Assembly (NCBI GenBank): GCA_963814315.1
Contig: CAWFCG010000001.1
Location: forward strand, 904,504-968,503
Direction of reading: 5' to 3'
Length of the DNA stretch: 64,000 nucleotides
Origin: JAFMJV01 sp963814315
GTDB taxonomy: Bacteria > Chloroflexota > Limnocylindria > Limnocylindrales > CSP1-4
Position 1 is the first letter of the stretch. The number at the start of each line of letters is the position of its first letter. The notes below the pieces were generated by a model. That model saw nothing but the letters and a program-made list of their open reading frames with translations, did no database searches and was not told the origin of the DNA. The position numbers and the translations under genes are program-made. Positions 50,933 to 59,847 of the stretch are shown one piece after another.

Positions 50933-53900
50933 ATGGATTTCCGTATCGCCCGTCCGGCCCGAGATCGCTACGGCTTCGACGAGAGCCTCTCCTTCAGCGA
51001 TGGCGATGCCATCACCTTCGATGTCTCGCGTGCGTTGCCGTTGGCAGAGCGCTTCGTGCCTCCCGACTCCGATCGCGATCGAGTCGCGTCGGAGATCGCG
51101 GCCATCGGCCTCATGCAGGAGTTGGCTCATCGTGCCGTGGCTGTCGAACGGCGCGCTGATCCCGCTGCCGGTGGCCCATTGGCGCGTGGGCTCGATGTGC
51201 TCGACTCGCGCTTCGAGCCGACCGGCGTGGATGCCGGGCTGACGATGTACGAGCGCACCTTCCCGACGCTCCCGGTGTATCGCGACGAGGTCGAGGTCGG
51301 CGAGTGGATCGCCCGCGACAAGGGTGATGTGCCGGGCCGTGAAGCAGCGCTGGAGGACCTCTTGCTCACCGGGATCGCGGCCCAGAACCCAGCCGCTGCC
51401 GCCTACCGCGAGCTGATCTCGGACCCGTCGCTGTCGGAGATAGCGCAGCGTCGACTGCTCGACGGGCTGGCCGGAGACGCCCTCGATCAGGATGACCCCG
51501 ACCTCCTACGGCGGGCGCCCGCGCGCACACTGGTGCAGCGCTTGCTGGAGCCGATCAAGGCCGCGCCGCAGTCGCTGGCTGCGCAACTGCGATGGGTCCG
51601 CATCCACTGGGCGGGCTGGCTCGACGATGCCGACCTGCTGCAGATCGATCGCCAGCTGGGCGCCCTTGATGATATCGAGCGCGCCGCCTGGCTGCGAGCG
51701 CAGCGCGAACCTGGTGACGGTGGCCACGCCGAGTCAGCGGCCCTCGCCGGCTTCGGCGCCTTCGACGATGAGCCCGAGGCGTTCAGCACCGATCGCGACT
51801 GGATGGCGGAGCTGGTATTGGTGGCCAAGTCGACCTACGTCTGGCTCGCCCAGCTGTCGCGCCAATACGGCCGGGCCATCGACCGCCTGGACCAGGTCCC
51901 CAACGAGGAGCTGGAAGAGTTGCGGGCTCGTGGCTTCACGGGGCTCTGGATGATCGGCCTGTGGGAGCGCAGCCATGCGTCGCGGCGCATCAAACAGATG
52001 CGCGGCAACCCGGATGCGATGGCATCGGCCTACTCGGTCGCCGACTATCGCATCGCCGACGACCTGGGTGGTGATGCTGCCTGGTATGACCTACGGGAAC
52101 GAGCCGCCGCCCGGGGTGTCCGATTGGCTGCGGACATGGTTCCCAACCACATGGGCATCGATTCGACGTGGGTGGTAGAACACCCCGAGCGCTTCGTCTC
52201 ATCACCCTATCCGCCGTTCGGGTCGTACTCGTTCACCGGCGAGGACCTTTCGTCAGATGAGCGGGTAGTGATCCAACTGGAAGACCACTACTGGGATTCC
52301 TCGGATGCGGCTGTCGTGTTCAAGCGCATCGACAAGGCCAGCGGCGACGAGCGCTACATCTACCACGGCAACGATGGCACCAGCTTCCCCTGGAACGACA
52401 CGGCCCAGCTCGACTATCTTGCTGCCGGGACCCGCGAGGCCGTCATCGGCCAGATCCTGGAGGTGGCTCGCCGCTTCTCAGTGATTCGCTTCGACGCCGC
52501 CATGGTGCTGGCGCGTCGCCACATCCAGCGCCTGTGGTACCCGCAACCGGGCCACGAAGCGGGCATCCCCGGGCGCTCGGCGGCGGCTGTCCCCGCGGCT
52601 GAGCTGCGCCGCTTGATGCCCCAGGAGTTCTGGCGTGAGGTGGTCGACCGCGTCGCCGCAGAGGTGCCTGACACCCTGCTGCTGGCCGAGGCGTTCTGGC
52701 TGATGGAGGGCTATTTCGTTCGCACGCTCGGCATGCACCGGGTCTACAACAGCGCCTTCATGCACATGCTTCGCGATGAGAAGAACGCCGAGTATCAGGG
52801 TGTCATCCGCGAGACAGTCTCGTTCGATGCACGCATCCTGGGTCGCTATGTCAACTTCATGAACAACCCTGACGAGCGCTCCGCCGTCGATCAGTTCGGT
52901 AGCGGTGATAAGTACTTTGGCGTGGCCACTCTGCTGGCGACCTTGCCCGGATTGCCCATGTTCGGCCACGGCCAGTTCGAGGGCTACAGCGAGCAATATG
53001 GCATGGAGTTCCGACGACCGCAGCGCGACGAATGGCCTGACGATGGGCTGCTGGAGCGGCACCGGCACCAGATCAGTCCGCTGTTGCATCAGCGCTGGCG
53101 CTTCTCGGGCGCGTCGGGGTTCCGTCAGCTCGCAGCCCTCGAAGGCAGCGGCGCGAACGCCGACGTGTTCGCCTATGCGAACGTGGCGGAGAGCGGGCCA
53201 CCCGATGCCGCCGAACGTCGCTCGCTGGTGGTCTATCTCAACCGTTACCCACGGGCGCATGTGCGGATCCCCGGCGTGGCGGAGGCGCTGCATTTGGATG
53301 ACGATCCCGATGGTTTCGTCATCCTTCGCGACCATCGCAGCGGGCTTGAGTTCTTGCGGCGCCAGCGTGACTTGCGTGAGCACGGCCTGGAGCTCGGGCT
53401 CGATGGCTACGGCTGTTACGTCTTCCTGGCCTTCGAGCAGGTCACCGATACGGCCGAAACCGGCTGGGCCGAGCTGGCCGCTCGGGTGGGGCTCGATGGT
53501 ATGCCGGATGCGCACCTGGCTCTACGTCGGATGCGTGATGAGCCGATCCGGGATGCGGTCGCGGCCGTCTTCGCCACGCGTGTCGCCGAGCATGCTTTCC
53601 TGCCGCGTGTGGGCGCCGATCCGGAGACGGAGGCCGGTGCCGATGCCGCTCGGGCGAGTCTGTCGGACGCGCTGGAGCGGGTAGCAACTATCGCCGGCCG
53701 TCGTGAGGATACGGTTAGCATCGCTCATGAGACGTCCCGATTGGCGACAGCCGTGCGCTCGGTGCGCCCGCGCCTCCTGTCGCAAGGCATCGCCGCCTGG
53801 GTCATCTTCGATGCCATATCCGAGGTGGCCTGCGATGGTGACCCGGTGCGTGCCACCTCTGCGTTCGATGATTGGGGAGCCGCTGCGGCAGCGGGCGACA

Positions 53901-54280
53901 GGGCGCGTCGTGCCGGGAGTGGTGACGCACAAGCATGGCGCGCGGTCGAGTTGGCACGAGCCTTGCTGGCGATCGGTCCGGGCGCCTTGCTGACAGCCGC
54001 GGACGTGGACGCGCTGCCCCAAGCGTGGTTCGAGTCGCGGGCAGTGCGTGCCGCCACTGGCTGGAATGAATGGCAGGGGCAAACCTACCTGTCCCAGGAG
54101 GCGTGGGATGAGTTCATCGACGCACTCTCCGAGCGGGACGATCTGCTGGGCAAGCCCAGTGCCATCGACGCCGCGGCTGAGCTGCGACGGCGGGCAGCAG
54201 CAGCCGGTTACCGGCTGGGTGGGACCGACACAGTCCCACATCCTCCGTCTGACCAGGTCACGCCGGCCGCCGACGCGTGA
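50933..54280 (+). CDS. Large GH13 (alpha-amylase superfamily) protein
   Basis: The 1115-residue protein has a 330-residue helical N-terminal part, a GH13 barrel and a 300-residue C-terminal part. The GH13 motifs are present: region I ADMVPNHMG near residue 400, region II IRFDAA with the nucleophile Asp near 520, region III LLAEAFW with the acid Glu near 585, and region IV FMNNPDE with the third Asp near 646. The usual region IV His is Pro, as also seen in GlgE-type maltosyltransferases. There is no signal peptide, so it is probably cytosolic and acts on glycogen-like or trehalose-derived glucans (inference). I start at ATG 50933, five bases after AAGGTG. The reaction is not identifiable. Confidence 0.82.
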   Translation: MDFRIARPARDRYGFDESLSFSDGDAITFDVSRALPLAERFVPPDSDRDRVASEIAAIGLMQELAHRAVAVERRADPAAGGPLARGLDVLDSRFEPTGVDAGLTMYERTFPTLPVYRDEVEVGEWIARDKGDVPGREAALEDLLLTGIAAQNPAAAAYRELISDPSLSEIAQRRLLDGLAGDALDQDDPDLLRRAPARTLVQRLLEPIKAAPQSLAAQLRWVRIHWAGWLDDADLLQIDRQLGALDDIERAAWLRAQREPGDGGHAESAALAGFGAFDDEPEAFSTDRDWMAELVLVAKSTYVWLAQLSRQYGRAIDRLDQVPNEELEELRARGFTGLWMIGLWERSHASRRIKQMRGNPDAMASAYSVADYRIADDLGGDAAWYDLRERAAARGVRLAADMVPNHMGIDSTWVVEHPERFVSSPYPPFGSYSFTGEDLSSDERVVIQLEDHYWDSSDAAVVFKRIDKASGDERYIYHGNDGTSFPWNDTAQLDYLAAGTREAVIGQILEVARRFSVIRFDAAMVLARRHIQRLWYPQPGHEAGIPGRSAAAVPAAELRRLMPQEFWREVVDRVAAEVPDTLLLAEAFWLMEGYFVRTLGMHRVYNSAFMHMLRDEKNAEYQGVIRETVSFDARILGRYVNFMNNPDERSAVDQFGSGDKYFGVATLLATLPGLPMFGHGQFEGYSEQYGMEFRRPQRDEWPDDGLLERHRHQISPLLHQRWRFSGASGFRQLAALEGSGANADVFAYANVAESGPPDAAERRSLVVYLNRYPRAHVRIPGVAEALHLDDDPDGFVILRDHRSGLEFLRRQRDLREHGLELGLDGYGCYVFLAFEQVTDTAETGWAELAARVGLDGMPDAHLALRRMRDEPIRDAVAAVFATRVAEHAFLPRVGADPETEAGADAARASLSDALERVATIAGRREDTVSIAHETSRLATAVRSVRPRLLSQGIAAWVIFDAISEVACDGDPVRATSAFDDWGAAAAAGDRARRAGSGDAQAWRAVELARALLAIGPGALLTAADVDALPQAWFESRAVRAATGWNEWQGQTYLSQEAWDEFIDALSERDDLLGKPSAIDAAAELRRRAAAAGYRLGGTDTVPHPPSDQVTPAADA

Positions 54281-54999
54281 GTGACGATCGCCTCGGCGAT
54301 CTGGTCGCGGACATCACCATCTGTCGCCGCTGCCCGCGACTGGTGGCATGGCGCGAGGAGGTGGCACGCACCAAGGTATCGCGCTATCGCGACGAGGTCT
54401 ACTGGGGGCGGCCCGTCCCCGGATTCGGCGATCCGACGGCTCGGCTGCTGCTCGTGGGGCTCGCCCCCGCGGCGCATGGAGGCAACCGATCCGGCCGCGT
54501 CTTCACCGGTGATAGCCGAGGCGTCTCCGGCGAGATGCTCTTCGAGGCGCTGTACCACACAGGCTACTCGCCTGGACCGCGTTCGGTGAGTGCGGCCGAT
54601 GGACTCGTGCTGGACGATGCCTACATCACTGCCGTCAACCGCTGCGCGCCGCCGGCCAACAAGCCCACCCCGGCCGAGCGCGACGCCTGCCTGCCATTCC
54701 TCGTCCGTGAGTTGCGCCTGCTGCCGAGTGTCAGCGTCATCCTGGCGCTCGGCGGATACGCATGGGACGCGGTCCTGCGGGCGCTGACAGCGGAGGGGCA
54801 CACGACCGTACCCAAGCCGCCCTTCGGGCATGCTGCGCGGGTCGCGGTCGGTCCCTACACGCTGCTGGGCAGCTACCACCCCAGCCAGCAGAACACCTTC
54901 ACCGGTCGGGTGACGCGGTCGATGATCGAGGACATGCTCAGGACCGCCCGCGCCGCCACGGAGATCTCCGGCTCGGCTGACCGGGGGCCTGCCCGGTGA
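54277..54999 (+). CDS. Family-5 uracil-DNA glycosylase (UdgB)
   Basis: This DNA-repair enzyme removes uracil and other deaminated bases. The 240 residues have motif A GLAPAAHGGNRSGR (61-74) without the polar Asp/Asn of family 4, and motif B GSYHPSQQNTFTGR, both diagnostic of family 5. Cys16, 19, 123 and 138 should bind a [4Fe-4S] cluster. The GTG at 54277 overlaps the GH13 stop (GTGA), so translation is coupled to an unrelated gene. Confidence 0.94.
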   Translation: MSDDRLGDLVADITICRRCPRLVAWREEVARTKVSRYRDEVYWGRPVPGFGDPTARLLLVGLAPAAHGGNRSGRVFTGDSRGVSGEMLFEALYHTGYSPGPRSVSAADGLVLDDAYITAVNRCAPPANKPTPAERDACLPFLVRELRLLPSVSVILALGGYAWDAVLRALTAEGHTTVPKPPFGHAARVAVGPYTLLGSYHPSQQNTFTGRVTRSMIEDMLRTARAATEISGSADRGPAR

Positions 55000-55006
55000 C
55001 CGGCGC

Positions 55007-55035
55007 TTGCAATTCTCATACCTTGGCGCTATACC
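55007..55035 (+). promoter_or_regulatory. Candidate promoter for the ScyD-like gene
   Basis: TTGCAA (55007-55012) and TATACC (55030-55035) are 17 bases apart. Each differs from the sigma-70 consensus at two positions. The start codon lies about 80 bases downstream. Local AT content is raised. Confidence 0.45.
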
Positions 55036-55113
55036 TTTCTCCGGCCGGGAAACGGGAGGGTGACATGTCCCTCGGGGGGCTCGGTCGAGGCAGTTGAGGA
55101 GAACAGTCCACCC

Positions 55114-56391
55114 GTGAGAACGCGCTATGTATCTGTTGTCGCGACAGCGACACTTCTGCTGGTATCACAGGGCATGTCGGCGGCAGCACAGGATCCGACG
55201 ATCGAGGTCGTCGCGCAAGGCCTGAATACGCCGCGAGGCGTCGCCGTCGCGGACGACGGCAGCCTGTGGGTCGCCGAGGCCGGCTCGGGCGGTGACACGT
55301 GCAACGGCGACGGACTTTGCTACGGGACCACCGGAGACATCCTGCACATCACCGACGGCTCGGTCCAGAAGGTGCTCGACGGACTCATCTCGGCCGGTGC
55401 CGCCGACGATCAGGAGATCGGCGGTGTCTCGGATGTCGCGCCGATCGGCGATGGCGCCTTCTACTTCATCATGAACCTGGGCGGGGATCCGGCCGCTCGT
55501 GAGGGCTACCCGCCTGAGCTGGCTTCGGCCGGCTGGTTGATGCGTGGCTCCAGCGATGGCTCCAGCGAAGCGGTCGCGGACGTTGCCGCCTTCGAGCTCA
55601 GTGACGATCCCGATGCCGAATTCACCGGCGCCGTCCCGGATTCCAACCCCTACTCGATCGCAGTCACCGACGGTGGCGTGATCGTGGCCGATGCCGGCGG
55701 CAACGACCTGCTCATGGTCGATGATGCCGGCACCGTATCGCTGGTCGCGATGTTCCCGCCCACGATGCACGAGTTCCCCGCCGAGATGCTCGCCGCCATG
55801 GGTCCGCCTGAAGGCGAGGGCGGCGAGGCCGCAGGTGACGGCGATGCCGCCGCAGAAAGCGAAGCACCTGCCGATGGGGCCGTCGCCGCAAGCGATGCTC
55901 CGGCGTCCAGCTCGGCGCCGGCCGGTGATGCAGGCGCTGCCGGGGCCGGCGAGATGGTCCCGATCCCCGTCCAGGCCGTGCCGACAGCGGTCGTCGTGGG
56001 GCCTGATGGCGCCTACTACGTCGGCGAGCTCACGGGTGGACCGTTCCCGGTCGGCGGTGCCTCGGTCTACCGGGTCGTGCCCGGCGAAGCGCCGACGACA
56101 TACGCCACCGGCTTCACCAACATCATCGACATCGGGTTCGGACCTGACGGCACGCTGTACGTGGCCGAGATCGTGCACGACGGCCTGATGGGCGTGTTCG
56201 GCGCCGGTGCGCCACCCATCGGCGCCGTCCTGGCCGTCGCTCCGGGTGGTGGCGATGCCACCATGGTGGCCAGCGGCGAGCAGCTGATGGCTCCTGGTGG
56301 CCTCGCAGTAGGCGACGACGGCAGCATCTACGTGTCCACCGGCACCATCATGGGTCCGGGCGCCGGCGCCATCGTCAAGATCACGCCGTAG
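55114..56391 (+). CDS. Secreted ScyD/ScyE-like beta-propeller protein
   Basis: From the GTG at 55114 the 425-residue protein has a signal peptide (RTRYVSVVATATLLLVSQGM, cut near SAAA-QD). The mature part shows repeated NHL-like blades: LNTPRGVAVADDGSLWVAEAG, NPYSIAVTDGGVIVADAG, IDIGFGPDGTLYVAEI and PGGLAVGDDGSIYVSTG. This pattern matches the ScyD/ScyE family. A 65-residue Ala/Glu/Gly-rich low-complexity insert (near 235-300) interrupts the propeller. Function is unknown; the family name comes from scytonemin clusters but most members are outside them. Confidence 0.82.
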   Translation: MRTRYVSVVATATLLLVSQGMSAAAQDPTIEVVAQGLNTPRGVAVADDGSLWVAEAGSGGDTCNGDGLCYGTTGDILHITDGSVQKVLDGLISAGAADDQEIGGVSDVAPIGDGAFYFIMNLGGDPAAREGYPPELASAGWLMRGSSDGSSEAVADVAAFELSDDPDAEFTGAVPDSNPYSIAVTDGGVIVADAGGNDLLMVDDAGTVSLVAMFPPTMHEFPAEMLAAMGPPEGEGGEAAGDGDAAAESEAPADGAVAASDAPASSSAPAGDAGAAGAGEMVPIPVQAVPTAVVVGPDGAYYVGELTGGPFPVGGASVYRVVPGEAPTTYATGFTNIIDIGFGPDGTLYVAEIVHDGLMGVFGAGAPPIGAVLAVAPGGGDATMVASGEQLMAPGGLAVGDDGSIYVSTGTIMGPGAGAIVKITP

Positions 56392-56441
56392 CCAAGGCTC
56401 CCACGCAAAGGGGTCGTCTCCAGCGGGGGCGACTCCGGACA

Positions 56442-56478
56442 GAGGCGGCTCGTCGGTCGGCGGGCCGCCTCCTTCTTT
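56442..56478 (+). terminator. Rho-independent-like terminator after the ScyD-like gene
   Basis: A perfect 8-bp stem GAGGCGGC / GCCGCCTC encloses a 14-base loop and is followed by CTTCTTT. The T-run is interrupted, as is common in high-GC genomes. It lies 50 bases after the stop codon and before the MFS gene. Confidence 0.6.
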
Positions 56479-56523
56479 CCCGGTCCGTGTCGTGCCCGCC
56501 TATACCCGTACACTCGGAGCCCG

Positions 56524-57873
56524 ATGCACCGAGTCCGACCGATCATGGGGTTGCTGCAGCGCAACCCCGACTTCGCACGCTTGTACCTGGCCCTGTTGGT
56601 CGCTTTCGCGGCCGACTGGTTCGCCACGGTCGCGCTGATCGACCTGGTCCTGGACACGACCGGCTCCACTGCCGCCGCATCGGTCATCCTGGTGCTGCAG
56701 ATGGCGCCATTCCTGGTGGCCACCCCGATCGCTGGCATGCTGGCGGACCGCTTCGACCGACGCATCATGCTGGCCGGCGCCAACATCGGGCGCGGCATCG
56801 TCTGCGTCGGCCTGCTCTTCGCGGTCGACGCCGACACGGTCTGGATCGCCTTCGCGGTCGTGGCGCTGCTGGCCTTCGGGGCGGCCTTCTTCGAGCCGAC
56901 CGTCTCCGCATCACTGCCCAACCTGGTCGATCGTGCCGACCTGCCCACCGCCAACGCGCTCATCGGCTCGGCCTGGGGGACGATGGTGGCCTTCGGCGCG
57001 GCGCTCGGTGGCATCGTGGCGGCCACCGTCGGGCGCGAGGTGACCTTCCTGATGTACCCGTTGCTGTTCTTCGTCTCGGGTTCCCTGGTGTGGTCCGTCA
57101 AACGGTCCATGCGCGAGCCCGACTACGTGCCGGAGGACGCGCCCCACGGACTTGGCGGCCTGGTTTCCACCGTGACCGAGACGCTGTCCCTGGCTCGCCG
57201 TGATCACGGCGTGGCCGCCTTGTTGCTGACCAAGCCCACGTTCGGGGTCGCGACCGGCATCGTCCACATGCTGGCCATCACCAGCGACGACATCTGGGGC
57301 GCCGGACAACTTGGTGTGGGCCTCCTGTTCGCGGCACGCGGATTGGGTTCATTGGTGGGGCCGTTCGCGGCCCGCCGCTTCGCCACCGACGACCGCACGC
57401 TGCTGCTGCGGGGCATCGGCCTGACGTTCTTCGTGTACCTGTTGGGATACGCCCTGCTGCCGCTGTCGCCGGTCATCTGGGTCGCCGCGGTCTTCGTCCT
57501 CATCGGCCATCTCGGCAGCGGTGCGCAGTGGACGCTCTCGTCGTTTGGCTTGCAACGAGCCACGCCTGACCGGGTGCGCGGCCGCGTCTTCGCCGTCGAC
57601 TTCGGGTTGGCGCTGGCGGTCTCGTCGCTGTCTACGCTCGCTGCGGGAGCAATGGCGAGCGTCATCGGGCCCTTGCCCACGTTGTACGTGATGCTCGGCG
57701 CCATGGCCGCCACGGTGGCGGTGTGGTTCTGGTGGACCCGACCGATCAGGCGGGCGCCGGGGACGCTGTCGCTATTCGTGGCCGTGAGCTTGGCGCCGGG
57801 GACGACCGATGCGTCGCCCGCCGAGTCCGTCGATGCGCCGACGCCCCATGCCACGCCCGAACCACCGATGTGA
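56524..57873 (+). CDS. MFS transporter (enterobactin-exporter-like MFS_3 type)
   Basis: The 449-residue protein has 12 predicted helices. It carries the loop motif GMLADRFDRRIML between helices 2 and 3 and a later equivalent around RATPDRVRGRVFAVDF, both marks of the MFS_3/EntS-like group. These export small molecules such as siderophores or drugs. The first 10 residues are short and basic, and a Pro/Thr-rich tail ends the protein. A GGAG sits four bases before the ATG. It is a stand-alone gene between two non-coding regions. Confidence 0.88.
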   Translation: MHRVRPIMGLLQRNPDFARLYLALLVAFAADWFATVALIDLVLDTTGSTAAASVILVLQMAPFLVATPIAGMLADRFDRRIMLAGANIGRGIVCVGLLFAVDADTVWIAFAVVALLAFGAAFFEPTVSASLPNLVDRADLPTANALIGSAWGTMVAFGAALGGIVAATVGREVTFLMYPLLFFVSGSLVWSVKRSMREPDYVPEDAPHGLGGLVSTVTETLSLARRDHGVAALLLTKPTFGVATGIVHMLAITSDDIWGAGQLGVGLLFAARGLGSLVGPFAARRFATDDRTLLLRGIGLTFFVYLLGYALLPLSPVIWVAAVFVLIGHLGSGAQWTLSSFGLQRATPDRVRGRVFAVDFGLALAVSSLSTLAAGAMASVIGPLPTLYVMLGAMAATVAVWFWWTRPIRRAPGTLSLFVAVSLAPGTTDASPAESVDAPTPHATPEPPM

Positions 57874-58170
57874 CGGCCACTCACTGCCCGTGCGAGGGAG
57901 AGCTGTTCCGGCGCGGGCAGGCCGGTGGCCGTCGGGTTCCCGCCGAGCGGGACAACGCCCCGCGCGTGGTGGCCGTCCGACGGATCAATCCCGCGGCGCG
58001 GGCAGGAGTGTCACGTCATCCCGCTGCATGGGATGAAGCTGCTCCCGTTGGCTTGCCGCCGGTCGCGTTCTCCCGTTCAGCGGGAAGTGGGAAGACGCAG
58101 TCCCGCCGCCACACGCCGGGGCAGTCCCGCCGCCCCACGCGGCGACCGAGCCGCCGATGTGATGGCCGCT
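57844..58170. repeat. Direct repeat of the MFS 3' end
   Basis: The 38 bases at 57844-57881, covering the last codons, stop and first untranslated bases of the MFS gene, recur at 58133-58170 with 30 matches. The second copy would encode PHAATEPPM and a stop, against PHATPEPPM and a stop in the gene. About 250 bases of unrelated sequence lie between. Confidence 0.55.
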
Positions 58171-58208
58171 GGCACCGGACTACGAGCGAGCCGCTCCTGT
58201 CTGCCCGG
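57874..58208. other. Intergenic region with direct repeats and hairpins between convergent genes
   Basis: No gene is seen. A 7-bp hairpin lies at 58016-58036 (TCATCCC / GGGATGA). Two 24-bp tandem units beginning GCAGTCCCGCCGCC start at 58097 and 58121. The segment at 58133-58170 repeats the end of the MFS gene including its stop codon (30 of 38 positions identical). The hairpins may serve as a bidirectional terminator. Confidence 0.5.
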
Positions 58209-59042
58209 CTACGCTGCTATGTCGCGCCGCTTGAAGAGATACACGCCCGCCACCAATGGGAGGACGGCCAGCATCGCCAGCAGGGCTGCCGAGCCCCAGT
58301 CGACGCCGCTCCCCAGGGGGTCCGTCCCGATGTAGTGGTGCCAGGGGGACAGCCAGGCAAGCTCGGAGATGGCATCGGCCATAGGCACGAAGCTCGACCA
58401 GGCATACATGGCGATGGCCACCAACATGGCCACCAGGATCGCCAGCACACCGCGGCCACTGACGATGGAGACGACCATCGAGACGCCCCCCACGAGGATC
58501 GCCAGCAGTGAAAGCATCAGGCTGATGGCGACGACGTTGGCGGCGCTGACGTCGATGCCGCTGACCGCGACGCCGATCCATACCAGCAGGCCGACCAGTC
58601 CGGCTGCCACGATGACGTGGATGACCATGGCGAGGACCTTGTCAGTGGCCAGACGAGTCCGCCGCGTGGGCGTCGACAGCACCAGGCCGATGGTCTCGTT
58701 CTCCATCTCACCACCGAATGCCCGCGCCGCCGAGGAGGCCGCCACGAACATCACCGTGAAGGGCACCACGATGGAGTACATCTCACCGGTCAGGTAGCCT
58801 GAAGCGGTGGCCATGTCGGCGCCGCCCGCGATGGCCATGATGGACTCGGGGAACTGCGACAGCATCTCGGTGAGGATGTCCTCAAGGGCAAGGTACATGG
58901 GTCCCATGAGCATGCCCATGGCGCCCACGCCGATGCCGACGATGAGTGTCAGCAGCAACCGGTCGCTGATGGCCTTGGTGAGGCTGCTCGAAAGGGCCAG
59001 CCGCTGGTAGCGGCGTACGCCGGGGAGGGAAGTGGTCGTCAT
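58209..59042 (-). CDS. ABC-2-type exporter permease
   Basis: The 277-residue protein has six hydrophobic helices in ABC-2 arrangement: a cytosolic start, helix 1 (LLLTLIVGIGVGAMGMLMG), a large loop, then the ENETIGLVLSTPTRRTRLATDK motif that is typical of ABC-2 coupling helices. It is the second permease of a set; four bases separate it from the first. Substrate is unknown, possibly a peptide or drug. Confidence 0.88.
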   Translation of the reverse strand: MTTTSLPGVRRYQRLALSSSLTKAISDRLLLTLIVGIGVGAMGMLMGPMYLALEDILTEMLSQFPESIMAIAGGADMATASGYLTGEMYSIVVPFTVMFVAASSAARAFGGEMENETIGLVLSTPTRRTRLATDKVLAMVIHVIVAAGLVGLLVWIGVAVSGIDVSAANVVAISLMLSLLAILVGGVSMVVSIVSGRGVLAILVAMLVAIAMYAWSSFVPMADAISELAWLSPWHHYIGTDPLGSGVDWGSAALLAMLAVLPLVAGVYLFKRRDIAA

Positions 59043-59046
59043 CGTG

Positions 59047-59847
59047 CTATCCCTTCAGGTCTCGACGCTCGAGCGTGTACAGGCCCAGCCCGAGCAGCCC
59101 GGCCGCCAGGGCGACCGCGACGCCCAGCAGCACCACGTCGACCCCCTTGGTCAATGAGTCGGCCCCGCTGAACAAGTACCAAGGCGTCAGCTTGGCGACA
59201 TCGGCCAGTTCCTTGATCACCGGCAGCAACGTGGTCACGAAGTACGACAGCACGGCTAGGCCAGCTGCGACGCCGACCCCCAGCGCCGATGAGCCCCGCC
59301 AGGCGGAGAGACCCAGCGCCAGGGCGCCAAAGAGCAGGACCATGCCTAACAGTTGGATGCTGGCTCCGAGCACGTCTTGCTCGGAGAGGTCCATGCCCAC
59401 GAGCGCTGCCGTGCCCACGACGCCCAACCAGGTCAGGACGACGATGGTGATCGTGCCGATGCCAGCGACGGCGGCCTTGGCCAGCAGGACGGTGCGCCGG
59501 CGCAGGGGACTCGCGAGCAGGATGGGCAGGCTGCGCGCCTCTTCCTCGCCGACCGCGGCACTGGATCCCAGGCCGATAGCATAGGTCAGCAGCACCAGCG
59601 GTCCGATGAGGTTGTAGACACCGCTCATGGCCAGCCCCGCAGGCGTGCCATCGTTGCTGCCGTAGATGTTGGCAATGGCATCGGGCATGTCGGATAACAA
59701 CGTCATGTAGGCATCACCCGACGAGGCCATGATGGCGATGTACATGGCGGCGATGAGCCACATCGCGATGACCGCGATGATGGTCCACACCAGCCAGTCT
59801 CGGACCGTCTTGGCGAAGACGCTCCCGAGCAGCCGGTTACGCAGCAT
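59047..59847 (-). CDS. ABC-2-type exporter permease
   Basis: From the ATG at 59847 the 266-residue protein has six helices and the coupling motif EEEARSLPILLASPLRRRTVLLAK. It resembles its neighbour at 58209 in layout and probably forms a heterodimer with it. The start overlaps the ATPase gene end by 11 bases; the longer open frame upstream is antisense-like sequence over the ATPase and was dropped. Confidence 0.88.
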   Translation of the reverse strand: MLRNRLLGSVFAKTVRDWLVWTIIAVIAMWLIAAMYIAIMASSGDAYMTLLSDMPDAIANIYGSNDGTPAGLAMSGVYNLIGPLVLLTYAIGLGSSAAVGEEEARSLPILLASPLRRRTVLLAKAAVAGIGTITIVVLTWLGVVGTAALVGMDLSEQDVLGASIQLLGMVLLFGALALGLSAWRGSSALGVGVAAGLAVLSYFVTTLLPVIKELADVAKLTPWYLFSGADSLTKGVDVVLLGVAVALAAGLLGLGLYTLERRDLKG

